Positions 25,401 to 33,893 of a DNA stretch of 64,000 nucleotides are shown piece by piece (position 1 is the first letter of the stretch; the number at the start of each line of letters is the position of its first letter). The notes under the pieces were generated by a model that worked only from the letters and a program-made list of their open reading frames with translations, did not search any database and had not been told where the DNA came from. Source of the DNA: Martinezella rhizogenes (lineage in GTDB: Bacteria > Pseudomonadota > Alphaproteobacteria > Rhizobiales > Rhizobiaceae). Both the position numbers and the translations under genes were made by a program. Where the stretch lies: positions 124,001 through 188,000 of the forward strand of contig NZ_SGNY01000007.1 of NCBI RefSeq assembly GCF_007002745.1, in the 5' to 3' direction.

Positions 25401-25586
25401 TCAGCGGAAGCTCGGCTTGCGCTGCGCATTCATCAAAAGCTCGTGCCGCGAGGCGAACTCACCGAACAGCTTTCTGAGCCTCGTCTCCTCTGCCTTGTCC
25501 AGCCGGTAACGGCGGCAGAATTCCGCGACGTTCAGGATTGGCTTGGTTCTGTTCCCGTTTATTGTCTTGTTGTCGATGATTTGCAT
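25401..25586 (-). CDS. Small basic conserved-looking protein, 61 residues
   Basis: A 61-residue charged protein (MQIIDNKTINGNRTKPILNV at the start, then AEFCRRYRLDKAEETRLRKLFGEFASRHELL). The ATG has a near-perfect GGAGG box five bases upstream, which is the main support. The middle (AEFCRRYRLDKAEETRLRKLFG) reads like a short helical DNA- or protein-binding segment. I do not recognise a family. It converges with rsmJ with no gap between stops. Confidence 0.65.
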   Translation of the reverse strand: MQIIDNKTINGNRTKPILNVAEFCRRYRLDKAEETRLRKLFGEFASRHELLMNAQRKPSFR

Positions 25587-25769
25587 GGCGTCCTCCGTCT
25601 GACAGAGGCCAAACGTGACGGCGGGCTTCCGGTTCCCTATGAATTCGCATGGATGAGAAAAGGGCGTGCGACGGTACACGACCTCATCAAGTTTTCTTGA
25701 AACTCTCGCAGGAAACGAAATCCTCCCCAAATGGTTCTCTGCCTGACGTAAACGAAGGAAGGGAGACCC

Positions 25770-26996
25770 ATGTTCCACAACAACCGATTTCTGAGTTCGA
25801 CGATCTTATGTGCGCTGCTTGCCGTGCCACTTGCCGGCGCTGCCCATGCACAGACCGCCCCGGCTGCCGAGACGAAACGGGCCAATGCGCCGGATCAGAA
25901 GCCGGCTTTCGAGGGCCAGACGCGCGCGCCGCAGGCTGACGCCCAGCCAAACGTTGAAAAAACCGTTGTCGCCGAGGGCCTGCCGCATCTCTGGTCGATG
26001 GAATTCCTGCCCGATGGCCGCATGATCGTCGCCGCCAAGGAAGGCGCCATGCATATCGTCGCTGATGGCAAGGCAGGCCCCGCGATAGAGGGTGTGCCTG
26101 AGGTGGCATCCGCTGGACAGGGTGGTCTCCTCGACATCGCGCTGGCTCCCGATTTCGAGACATCGCGTAAAATCTTCTTTTCCTTCTCCGAACCACGGGA
26201 TGGCGGCAACGGCACCTCCGTCGCCTCAGCCAAGCTGACCGAAGATGGCGGTGCGGCAAAACTCGAAGATGTCTCGGTGATTTTCCGCCAGATGCCCACC
26301 TATGACGGCGACAAGCATTTCGGCTCCCGCCTCGTCTTCGGCCCTGACAACGAACTTTACGTCACCGTCGGCGAACGTTCGGATGCGACACCGCGCGTTC
26401 AGGCGCAGGATCTGTCGAGTGGTCTTGGCAAGGTCTTCCGCATTGATGCCGAAGGCAAGGCTTTTGAGGGCAACCCCTTCGCCGGCCAGCAGAATGCGCT
26501 GCCGGAAATCTGGAGCTATGGCCACCGCAACCTGCAGGCCGCAGCACTTGATGGAGAGGGCAGGCTCTGGACCGTGGAACATGGCCCGAAGGGCGGCGAT
26601 GAGCTGAACATGCCGAAAGCGGGCCTCAATTACGGCTGGCCGGTCATCACCTATGGCGTCGAATATAGCGGCCGGTCGGTTGGCGAAGGCGCCACCGCCA
26701 AGGAAGGCATGGAACAGCCGGTCTATTATTGGGACCCGGTCATCGGCCCTTCCGGCATGGCCTATTATGGCGGCGACCAGATTCCCGAATGGAAGGGCGC
26801 CTTCATTGTCGGTGGTCTGGTGAGCCAGGGTCTCGTCATCCTGCATATCGATGGCGACAAGGTCGCGACCGAAAGCCGGCTACCGCTTGAAGCGCGCATC
26901 CGCGACGTCAAGATCGGGCCGGATGGCGCAGTTTATGCCGTAACCGAACAGCGGGGCGGCAACTCGCAGATTCTCCGGATTGCCAAAGCCAGCTGA
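25770..26996 (+). CDS. PQQ-dependent aldose sugar dehydrogenase-like protein (GSDH family)
   Basis: A 408-residue secreted beta-propeller protein with a Sec signal peptide (cleavage after AHAQ, about residue 28) and a low-complexity linker (about 29-60). The family features are GLPHLWSMEFLPDGRMIV, GQGGLLDIALAPDF, GHRNLQAAALD and EHGPKGGDELN, as in soluble aldose dehydrogenase YliI (Asd). Such enzymes oxidise aldoses in the periplasm using PQQ. No pqq genes are in this window. A clear terminator follows at 27033-27063. Confidence 0.87.
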   Translation: MFHNNRFLSSTILCALLAVPLAGAAHAQTAPAAETKRANAPDQKPAFEGQTRAPQADAQPNVEKTVVAEGLPHLWSMEFLPDGRMIVAAKEGAMHIVADGKAGPAIEGVPEVASAGQGGLLDIALAPDFETSRKIFFSFSEPRDGGNGTSVASAKLTEDGGAAKLEDVSVIFRQMPTYDGDKHFGSRLVFGPDNELYVTVGERSDATPRVQAQDLSSGLGKVFRIDAEGKAFEGNPFAGQQNALPEIWSYGHRNLQAAALDGEGRLWTVEHGPKGGDELNMPKAGLNYGWPVITYGVEYSGRSVGEGATAKEGMEQPVYYWDPVIGPSGMAYYGGDQIPEWKGAFIVGGLVSQGLVILHIDGDKVATESRLPLEARIRDVKIGPDGAVYAVTEQRGGNSQILRIAKAS

Positions 26997-27032
26997 AAAA
27001 CGATCGGCTGCAAAAACTGATGATCAAAGCAA

Positions 27033-27063
27033 CAGGCCGCCGGAACGAAGGCGGCCTGTTTTT
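27033..27063 (+). terminator. Rho-independent terminator after the sugar dehydrogenase
   Basis: A nine-base perfect GC-rich stem (CAGGCCGCC at 27033-27041, GGCGGCCTG at 27050-27058) with an eight-base loop is followed directly by TTTTT. This is a textbook intrinsic terminator 36 bases after the stop codon. Confidence 0.9.
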
Positions 27064-27098
27064 CGTTTGCCGCAGCGTGAAACCTGCCGGAAAAAACC

Positions 27099-28115
27099 AT
27101 GCCACAAACGCCCACCCGCCTTCTTGCCAAAATCGGACTTGCCTATGTCAATGATCAGGAACCGGGGATAGCCCGCGAAAGGCGCGGGCGCGGCTTCTGC
27201 TACCGGCTGCCGGGCGGCGAACTCCTCTCCGACGGCATCGAACTGAAGCGCATCAAATCGCTTGGCGTGCCGCCAGCCTACCGGGACGTGTGGATATGCA
27301 TTGATCCATCAGGGCATTTACAGGCCACCGGCTTTGATGCGCGTGGGCGAAAACAATATCGGTATCATCCCGACTGGCATGCGCTGCGTGGTGAGACGAA
27401 ATTCTTCCAGCTCAAGAGTTTCGGCAAGGCGTTGCCCGCCATTCGTCGCCGCGCAATGGCCGATATTGGCAAGCAGGACCATGGGGAGGACATGACGCTG
27501 GCAGCGCTCACCCTCCTTCTTGACGCCGCCTATCTGCGCGTCGGCAACCGCTCCTATCTCGAAACCAACGGCACCTATGGCGCGACGACCCTGCTCAAAC
27601 GTCATGTGTCCTTCGGCGAAACCATCGAATTGCGCTTCGCCGCCAAGGGCGGGCAAAAAGTGAAGCGGCAATTGCGCCACCCTCGCCTTCAGAAAATCCT
27701 CGAGGAAATCGCCGATCTGCCCGGCAAGGAGCTCTTCGTCTGGCAGGATAGCGAAAACCGGGTGCATTCGGTCGATTCCAGCGATCTCAACGCTTACCTT
27801 TCCCGCACCGGCGGAGCCGGTATTTCCGCCAAGACCTTCCGCACCTGGGGCGGTACGCTTGCAGCCTTCTGCGATGCGATGGAGCATGTGGCGGCAGGGG
27901 AAAAACCAAGCATAAAGGGCATGTGTCAGGCAGCGGCGACTGAGCTTTCCAATACCCCCGCCATCTGCCGCAAGAGTTACGTGCACCCTGCCGTGCTCGA
28001 AATTGCGACGGAGGAAAAGGCACAGAAAAAGCTTGGCCGCATTTTGAAAGTCGGGGCAAAGCCCGTCTCCGGCCTCAGGGCGGATGAAAGACGGCTGCTT
28101 GCCTTCCTGCCGTGA
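27099..28115 (+). CDS. DNA topoisomerase IB (poxvirus type)
   Basis: A 338-residue type IB topoisomerase. The catalytic set is visible: Arg in RGRKQYRYHPDW-type context (about residue 88), the Lys-bearing beta-hairpin region, Arg in KTFRTWGGTLA, and the nucleophile Y294 in ICRKSYVHPAVLE. Enzymes of this family relax supercoils through a 3'-phosphotyrosine intermediate. Bacterial poxvirus-like TopIB genes are common in rhizobia and pseudomonads. It stands alone between a terminator and a convergent regulator gene. Confidence 0.93.
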   Translation: MPQTPTRLLAKIGLAYVNDQEPGIARERRGRGFCYRLPGGELLSDGIELKRIKSLGVPPAYRDVWICIDPSGHLQATGFDARGRKQYRYHPDWHALRGETKFFQLKSFGKALPAIRRRAMADIGKQDHGEDMTLAALTLLLDAAYLRVGNRSYLETNGTYGATTLLKRHVSFGETIELRFAAKGGQKVKRQLRHPRLQKILEEIADLPGKELFVWQDSENRVHSVDSSDLNAYLSRTGGAGISAKTFRTWGGTLAAFCDAMEHVAAGEKPSIKGMCQAAATELSNTPAICRKSYVHPAVLEIATEEKAQKKLGRILKVGAKPVSGLRADERRLLAFLP

Positions 28116-28118
28116 GGC

Positions 28119-28841
28119 TCAGCGGCTACCCGCCCACTCCGCCAGTTCCCGCTCGGCCCTTTCCAGCGCGCTGTAATTCAAAAGCTTGCGCAGGAAGGCC
28201 ACCGTGACGGCGCGGGTTCGAAGATTATACCGGCCTTCCGCATCATCATCACCCGGCGCCTGATGCACGTTCAGCTTTTCATAGAGGCTTTGCAGCCGGT
28301 TCTGCACGCTGCGCAGCGACAGGTTGCGACGGCGCGCAATCGCCTTGTCGGTGAGGCCGAGCGCGACATCGACAAGGATTTCATATTCGGAATCGGTAAA
28401 GCCATGCGCCTTGCCGAGGCTCTTTTCCTGCAGGCCGCGCACTTCCCGGTCGATCACGCATTGCGCCTCGATGAAGATGCTGCGCAGCGCCAGCCGCAGA
28501 CGATCATCGGAGGCCGACTTCAGCACGTAGCCATAGGCCGCCCCTTCGGGCACGATGCGGGAAACACCGCGCACATAGGCCTCGTCGGAATAGTTGGACC
28601 AGAACAGGATGCGGGTATCCGGCCTTTCCTTCCAGATGGTGCGCGCCGCCTCGATGCCGTTGCGCTCGTTCATCTGCAAATCCATGACGATATGGGCGGC
28701 CCGGTTCTCCCGCGCCAGCTTTTCGCCGGTTCTGCCGTTGGACGCTTCCAGCACCTTGTCGCACTCCGGCAGGGCGGCACGCACGGCCTCATTGAGATAG
28801 GCGCGGTGCAGCGCATCGTCTTCAACGATCAGCACGTCCAT
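28119..28841 (-). CDS. NarL/LuxR-type response regulator
   Basis: A 240-residue response regulator: receiver domain (residues 1-120) with the acidic pair in LIVEDD and phospho-acceptor D54 (IVMDLQMN), then a LuxR-type HTH (about 150-215; FTDSEYEILVDVALGLTDKAIARRRNLSLRSVQNRLQSLYEKL). The start at ATG 28841 is preceded by GGAGG with nine bases between and lies one base after the TGA of the kinase gene; ATG 28850 is possible but the ribosome binding site would touch it. Encoded directly behind its histidine kinase, and probably controls the divergent sugar transporter operon. Confidence 0.88.
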   Translation of the reverse strand: MDVLIVEDDALHRAYLNEAVRAALPECDKVLEASNGRTGEKLARENRAAHIVMDLQMNERNGIEAARTIWKERPDTRILFWSNYSDEAYVRGVSRIVPEGAAYGYVLKSASDDRLRLALRSIFIEAQCVIDREVRGLQEKSLGKAHGFTDSEYEILVDVALGLTDKAIARRRNLSLRSVQNRLQSLYEKLNVHQAPGDDDAEGRYNLRTRAVTVAFLRKLLNYSALERAERELAEWAGSR

Positions 28842-28842
28842 G

Positions 28843-30078
28843 TCACACATCCTCCCGCCGGTCGAAAGCGCTTTCCGGCAGCGTCACGGTAATGCGGGTT
28901 CCGGCTCCCGCGCCGTTGCCGCCAATATCGAACCGCGCCGAAATCAGCCGCGCCCGCGTTTTCATGTTGCCGATGCCGAGACCGCCGCACGCCCCGCCGC
29001 CACCGCCGCCACTGCCGTCATCACTGACAGTCACCCGCAACCCGCCATCGACGGAGGAGAGCGTCACGGCAATGGTTTCCGGCTGCGCATGGCGAATGGC
29101 ATTGTTCACCGCCTCCTGCACGATGCGGAACAGCGAGATGGCCACCGTCTTGTCGAGCGTTTCCACCAGCCCGTCGGTCTTATCGGTTACCGACCATTCA
29201 ATCACATATCCGCTGTCACGAACGGAGCGGTCGACATAGGTCTCGATGGCCTGCACGACACCGAACAATTGCAGGATGGAGGGTTTCGCCTCCTCGATGA
29301 TCTCGCGCAGATCCTGCATGCAGTGCTGCAGGCTGCGTACCACCGGCTCCAGCATCTCGCCCGAAACGTCGGCGGCATGGCTCATGCGTTCGATACGCCG
29401 CGCCAGTCGTGTGAGATCCGCCAGCGTCTGGTCGTGCAGATCCATGCCGATGCGCTGCCGCTCGGCCTCCAGCGCCTCGGTCAATTGCAGGGCGCCCAGC
29501 CGCAGGCCCTCTTCGCGGGCATTGGCGCGCGCCTCCTCGATGGCAGACCTTTTCGCCTGCTCGGCGGCGCGGATGGCGTAGAAATAGGGCGCCAGCAAAT
29601 CCGCAACCGCGCGGGCATTGGCGACATCCTCCACCGTATAGGCATCCGACTGATGTGAGGAACAGCTGAGCGCGCCGATGATATCGCCATGCACCTTCAT
29701 CGGCACATGCAGGCGGCTATGCAGGCCAAGTTCGATGATCGGGCTTGAAAACGATCCTTCGAAATGAAAGCGCGGATCGGCGCAGGCATCGCCGCTCAAA
29801 AGATATTCGACCGCACCTGACAGCAGGGACCGGATCGGGCTGCCGGTCAGAAGGGCGGGCGGCTGCCGGCTCCAGGCGCTGACCAGACCGCTCTCATAGG
29901 CAATATGGTATTTGTCATCCAGCTGCTTGATGCAGACATCCATATGGTCATGCGGGATGATATGGCTGATCTCTGTCGCAACCGCCTGAATGATGGCATT
30001 GAATTCCAGCTGCCCGGCAAGCAGCCGAGAAATGCCCATATAGTGGTGAAAGAGCGCGCTTTTCGGCGTATCCAGCAT
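28843..30078 (-). CDS. GAF-domain histidine kinase (HisKA_3 type)
   Basis: A soluble kinase of 411 residues: GAF domain (about 20-165), coiled coil, HisKA_3 dimerisation domain with H215 in RIGMDLHDQTLADLTRLA, and HATPase_c domain with NNAIRHA and a glycine-rich G2 loop (GGLGIGNMKTR). An unusual run of glycines (SGGGGGGACGG) lies in the ATP lid. I start at ATG 30078, preceded by GGGAGGG; ATGs at 30114 and 30126 extend it by 12 and 16 residues without a good site. The GAF domain may bind a small ligand linked to the adjacent sugar transporter. Confidence 0.87.
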   Translation of the reverse strand: MLDTPKSALFHHYMGISRLLAGQLEFNAIIQAVATEISHIIPHDHMDVCIKQLDDKYHIAYESGLVSAWSRQPPALLTGSPIRSLLSGAVEYLLSGDACADPRFHFEGSFSSPIIELGLHSRLHVPMKVHGDIIGALSCSSHQSDAYTVEDVANARAVADLLAPYFYAIRAAEQAKRSAIEEARANAREEGLRLGALQLTEALEAERQRIGMDLHDQTLADLTRLARRIERMSHAADVSGEMLEPVVRSLQHCMQDLREIIEEAKPSILQLFGVVQAIETYVDRSVRDSGYVIEWSVTDKTDGLVETLDKTVAISLFRIVQEAVNNAIRHAQPETIAVTLSSVDGGLRVTVSDDGSGGGGGGACGGLGIGNMKTRARLISARFDIGGNGAGAGTRITVTLPESAFDRREDV

Positions 30079-30380
30079 GTGCGGACGCCCTCCCAAGCGC
30101 CTGCCTTCGACCATTGCGGCTGACATGACCCGTCAGAACGCCGCATCATCCATTCTGCGCCGGGCAAGGCCGTTTCGTCCTGCGGGTTCCCGCATGCTTT
30201 CTGCGGAAACCCGCAGGAAGATTGCCGTGATCCGCCTATACAAGCCAAATCTTCTTGGTCATTCTCGCTTGTACTGGGGAACGGAGCTCCAGTGCAACGG
30301 GATTTCGTCTGCTGCCGAGGAGATTTGCGGCGGGTGAGGGTTCCGGCCCCGAAAGGGCAAGCCACCAGGGAGGAAAATCA
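30079..30380. other. Divergent promoter region, kinase gene and sugar ABC operon
   Basis: A 302-base gap separating the two-component genes (minus) from the sugar transporter operon (plus). It contains the tandem palindrome at 30181-30215 and a weaker inverted repeat ACTGG...CCAGT at 30273-30293. The GGGAGGA ribosome binding site of the binding-protein gene is at its right end. No other coding region is visible. Confidence 0.7.
30181..30215. promoter_or_regulatory. Two tandem TGCGG-N4-CCGCA palindromes, 21 bases apart
   Basis: TGCGGGTTCCCGCA (30181-30194) and TGCGGAAACCCGCA (30202-30215) are two copies of the same 14-base palindrome with centres 21 bases (two helical turns) apart. Both sit inside a larger inverted repeat spanning 30179-30217. 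Inverted half sites with a short central spacer are the usual target of NarL-type regulators, and such a regulator is encoded next door, so it is the prime candidate. Binding is inference. Confidence 0.6.
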
Positions 30381-31394
30381 ATGGCTTTCAGAAAGATGCT
30401 TCTGGCGTCGGCCGCTGTCGCGTGCGCAGCCTTGCCGATCACCGCTCATGCCGATACGTCGGCCAAAAAAATCGCACTTTCGAACAATTACGCAGGCAAT
30501 TCCTGGCGTCAGGCGATGCTGACCAGCTGGGACAAGATCACCAAACAGGCTGTTGCCGACAAGCAGGTCGCGGCGGCCGACGCCTTCACGACCGCCGAAA
30601 ACCAGGCGACCGAACAGGCGGCGCAAATCCAGAACCTCATTTTGCAGGGTTATGACGCCATCGTCATCAACGCCGCTTCGCCGACTGCCCTCAATGGCGC
30701 GGTGAAGGAAGCCTGTGATGCCGGCATTACCGTCGTTTCCTTCGACGGCATCGTCACCGAACCCTGCGCATGGCGTATCGCGGTGGATTTCAAGGCGATG
30801 GGTGAAAGCCAGATCGACTATCTGGCCAAGGCCATGCCGAAGGGTGGCAATCTGCTCGAAATTCGCGGCCTTGCCGGCGTTTCGGTGGATGACGAAATCC
30901 ATGCCGGCATCGCCGCCGGTGTCGCCAAGAACCCGCAGTTCAAGATCGTCGGTTCGGTGAATGGCGACTGGGCACAGGATGTCGCGCAGCGCGCCGTTGC
31001 CGGTATCCTGCCAAGCCTTCCCGAAGTTGCCGCGGTGGTGACGCAGGGTGGTGACGGCTACGGTGCCGCACAGGCTTTCGCCGCCGCCAAGCGCCCGACG
31101 CCGACCATCGTGATGGGCAACCGCGAAGACGAGCTGCAATGGTGGAAACAGCAGAAGGATGCCAGCGGTTACGAGACCATGTCCGTCTCCATCGCCCCCG
31201 GCGTTTCGACGCTGGCTTTCTGGGTGGCGCAGCAAATCCTCGACGGCAAGGATGTGAAGAAGGATCTGACCGTTCCATTCCTGCGCATCGACCAGGCCAA
31301 TCTTGAGGAAAACCTCAAGACTACCCAGAAGGGCGGCGTGGCGAATGTCGAATATTCGCAGGCGGACGCACAGAAGGCCATCGCCGCCAAATAG
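30381..31394 (+). CDS. Sugar ABC transporter periplasmic binding protein (type 1, RbsB-like)
   Basis: A 337-residue periplasmic binding protein of the Peripla_BP_4 (ribose/xylose-like) group with a Sec signal peptide cleaved near AHADT (about residue 23). Visible features are ALSNNYAGNSWRQ, the QNLILQGYDAIVINAASPTALNGAVKEACDAGI strand-helix unit and FDGIV. The ATG at 30381 has a GGGAGGA box. It is the first gene of an ATPase/permease/permease/lactonase operon. The sugar cannot be named from sequence. Confidence 0.9.
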   Translation: MAFRKMLLASAAVACAALPITAHADTSAKKIALSNNYAGNSWRQAMLTSWDKITKQAVADKQVAAADAFTTAENQATEQAAQIQNLILQGYDAIVINAASPTALNGAVKEACDAGITVVSFDGIVTEPCAWRIAVDFKAMGESQIDYLAKAMPKGGNLLEIRGLAGVSVDDEIHAGIAAGVAKNPQFKIVGSVNGDWAQDVAQRAVAGILPSLPEVAAVVTQGGDGYGAAQAFAAAKRPTPTIVMGNREDELQWWKQQKDASGYETMSVSIAPGVSTLAFWVAQQILDGKDVKKDLTVPFLRIDQANLEENLKTTQKGGVANVEYSQADAQKAIAAK

Positions 31395-31491
31395 GCGAGC
31401 CGGTTCACAACAGATAGCTGCGGCGCTCCGAAACGGGTGTCGCGGCAACTACCGATATTATCCGATTTTCACATCACTGGCGTAATTGCTC

Positions 31492-32955
31492 ATGAATGAC
31501 ATCATCGAGGCGGAAGAGGTCGTCGCCGCACGCGGCGTCAAGGTCGTGTTCGGCGCCGTGCGCGCGCTGGATGGAGCCGATCTCATCATCCGTGCCGGGG
31601 AATGCCTCGGGCTCGTCGGCCATAATGGCGCGGGAAAATCCACCATCGTCAACGTCATCAATGGCGGGCTGACGCCACATGAAGGTTCCGTTTCCTATCG
31701 CGGCGAGCAAGGCCGGCATGGCATCGCCGCCGCCCGCGCCAGCGGCGTGCGCTGCGTGTTTCAGGAACTGTCGCTCTGCCCAAACCTCACGATCAGCGAA
31801 AATGTCCGCATCATGCATGCCGCAATCGGCGGCCGGAACTGGCGCGGCCGTGCGCTGACGACGATTCGGCAGACATTGGACGAAATTTTCCCCGGCCATG
31901 GCATCGATTGCGAGCTGACGATTTCCGAATTGTCCATCGCCGAACGGCAGATGGTGGAAATCGCCATCAATTTCTGCCGGACCCCGGAGGCGCCAAGACT
32001 GGTGATCCTCGATGAGCCGACGTCTTCGCTCGATGCCGGCCTTGCCGAGCAGTTAATGGATTATGTCCGCCGTTTCGTGCGTGAGGGCGGCTCCGTCCTG
32101 CTGATCTCGCATATTCTCGGGGAAATTCTCTCGACCGCCACCCGCATCGTCGTCATGAAGGATGGCCGGGTTGTGGCCGATCGGAAGGCTGAGGAATTCA
32201 CTACGCGCTCGCTGGTCGAAGCCATGGGCAGCGTCGTAAAGGAACAGGACAGGCGGCGGGGAGAAAGCCGCAAGGCAGGCGAAAAAGTGCTCTCCATGCC
32301 GGCGCGGCGCGGCGAAGGCCTCGCCTTTGAGGCCTTTCGCGGCGAGATCATCGGCCTTGCCGGCCTCGGCGGCCACGGCCAGACTGAAGCATTGCTCGAT
32401 CTTTATCTCGCGCAGAACAACAGCTGGCTGCCGTCGCGAAAGACCGATATCGCCTTCGTGGCGGGCGACCGCAGTCTGAACGGCACCTTCCCGCTCTGGA
32501 GCATCCTGAAGAACCTTTCCATCGCCTCGCTCAGGGATATTTCATCGGCAGGCATGGTGGACAGGGACAAGGAAAAGGCGGTTGGCGCGCAGTGGAAACA
32601 GCGTATCGAAATCCGCACGCCCGATATGGGCAACAAGATCCTCTCGCTCTCCGGCGGCAACCAGCAAAAGGTGCTTTTCGCCCGTGCGCTCGCCACCACC
32701 GCCAGCACGGTTTTGATGGACGACCCGATGCGCGGCGTCGATATCGGCACCAAACAGGAGGTCTATGACATCTTGAGAACCGAAGCTTCCCACGGCCGCA
32801 CCTTCATCTGGTATTCCACCGAAATGGATGAAATCCGCCTTTGCGACCGGGTCTATGTGTTCCGCGACGGCGCCATTCAGGCGGAACTCGTTGGCGATGA
32901 CATTACCGAGCAGAATGTGCTGGCCGCCTCCTTTGCCGGCGAGGACCACGCATGA
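31492..32955 (+). CDS. Sugar ABC transporter ATPase, two-domain (RbsA-like)
   Basis: A 487-residue tandem ABC ATPase of the carbohydrate uptake CUT2 type. The first domain has a full Walker A (GHNGAGKST), a divergent signature (SELSIAERQMVEIA) and Walker B (LVILDEPTSSLDA). The second has a degenerate Walker A (GLGGHGQTE, Lys missing) but an intact signature (LSLSGGNQQKVLFARAL), as is normal for CUT2. ATG 31492 is used; an upstream TTG at 31486 adds two residues. It overlaps the first permease by four bases. Confidence 0.92.
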   Translation: MNDIIEAEEVVAARGVKVVFGAVRALDGADLIIRAGECLGLVGHNGAGKSTIVNVINGGLTPHEGSVSYRGEQGRHGIAAARASGVRCVFQELSLCPNLTISENVRIMHAAIGGRNWRGRALTTIRQTLDEIFPGHGIDCELTISELSIAERQMVEIAINFCRTPEAPRLVILDEPTSSLDAGLAEQLMDYVRRFVREGGSVLLISHILGEILSTATRIVVMKDGRVVADRKAEEFTTRSLVEAMGSVVKEQDRRRGESRKAGEKVLSMPARRGEGLAFEAFRGEIIGLAGLGGHGQTEALLDLYLAQNNSWLPSRKTDIAFVAGDRSLNGTFPLWSILKNLSIASLRDISSAGMVDRDKEKAVGAQWKQRIEIRTPDMGNKILSLSGGNQQKVLFARALATTASTVLMDDPMRGVDIGTKQEVYDILRTEASHGRTFIWYSTEMDEIRLCDRVYVFRDGAIQAELVGDDITEQNVLAASFAGEDHA

Positions 32956-33893
32956 AACTCTCGGCAAACGCACTCCGCCTCATCATTCCCGCCGCCTCGC
33001 TCGCCTTCCTGCTTGCTGCCGTCTTTTACATGCAGCCGCGCGCCATGAGCTATACCGGCATGAACCTGCTGTTCAATCTGGCGGTGCCGATCGCACTTGC
33101 CACCATTGCGCAGATGCTGATCATGTCGGTCAACGATCTTGACCTGTCGATGGGCACCTTCGTCAGTTTCTGCGCCTGCGTCACCGCCACCTTCCTGCAG
33201 ACGACGCCACTGCTGGGGATCGCGATCTTTGCCGGCGCGATTGCGGTTTATGCCGCACTCGGGGCCATCATCCATATCCGTGCCCTGCCCTCCATCGTCG
33301 TCACACTCGGCATGAGCTTCGTCTGGGGCGGTCTGGCCGTGCTCATTCTGCCCTCTCCTGGTGGTCAGGCCCCCGCCTTCATTCGGGCACTGATGACAGC
33401 CAAACCACCGCTGGTGCCGATCGCCATCGTCGCCAGCATCCTGATCGCGGTCGTCGCGCATTACATCGTCATGCGCTCCTCCTTCGGCGTTTTGATGCGT
33501 GGCGTCGGCGGCAATTTCCGCTCCGTCGAGCGTTCTGGCTGGTCGGTGGTCGGCATCCGCGCCGCCACCTTTGCGCTGGCCGGTTTCTTCGCGGTGCTGT
33601 CGGGCATCGCCCTTGTCGGACTGACGACCGCGGCTGACGCCAATATCGCCCTGCGTTACACGCTGCTGTCGATTGCCGGCGTGATCCTCGGCGGCGGTGA
33701 ATTTGTCGGCGGAAGGGTGTCGCCCATCGGCGCTGTCATCGGCGCGCTGACGCTGACGCTTGCCGGCTCTTTCCTGTCCTTCATGCGCATTTCGCCGGAC
33801 TGGCAGATCGGCGCGCAGGGCGCGATCCTCATCATCGTGCTTGCCTTGCGCATCCTGCTCAACCGTCTTGAAAAGCGGGAGAAAAATCAATGA
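32952..33893 (+). CDS. Sugar ABC transporter permease 1 (RbsC-like)
   Basis: A 313-residue inner-membrane protein of the BPD_transp_2 family with about 8-10 hydrophobic segments and the conserved IMSVNDLDLSMGTFVSF and GVGGNFRSVERSGWSV segments. It forms the channel with the second permease. ATGA overlaps link it to the ATPase upstream and the second permease downstream. Confidence 0.9.
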   Translation: MKLSANALRLIIPAASLAFLLAAVFYMQPRAMSYTGMNLLFNLAVPIALATIAQMLIMSVNDLDLSMGTFVSFCACVTATFLQTTPLLGIAIFAGAIAVYAALGAIIHIRALPSIVVTLGMSFVWGGLAVLILPSPGGQAPAFIRALMTAKPPLVPIAIVASILIAVVAHYIVMRSSFGVLMRGVGGNFRSVERSGWSVVGIRAATFALAGFFAVLSGIALVGLTTAADANIALRYTLLSIAGVILGGGEFVGGRVSPIGAVIGALTLTLAGSFLSFMRISPDWQIGAQGAILIIVLALRILLNRLEKREKNQ

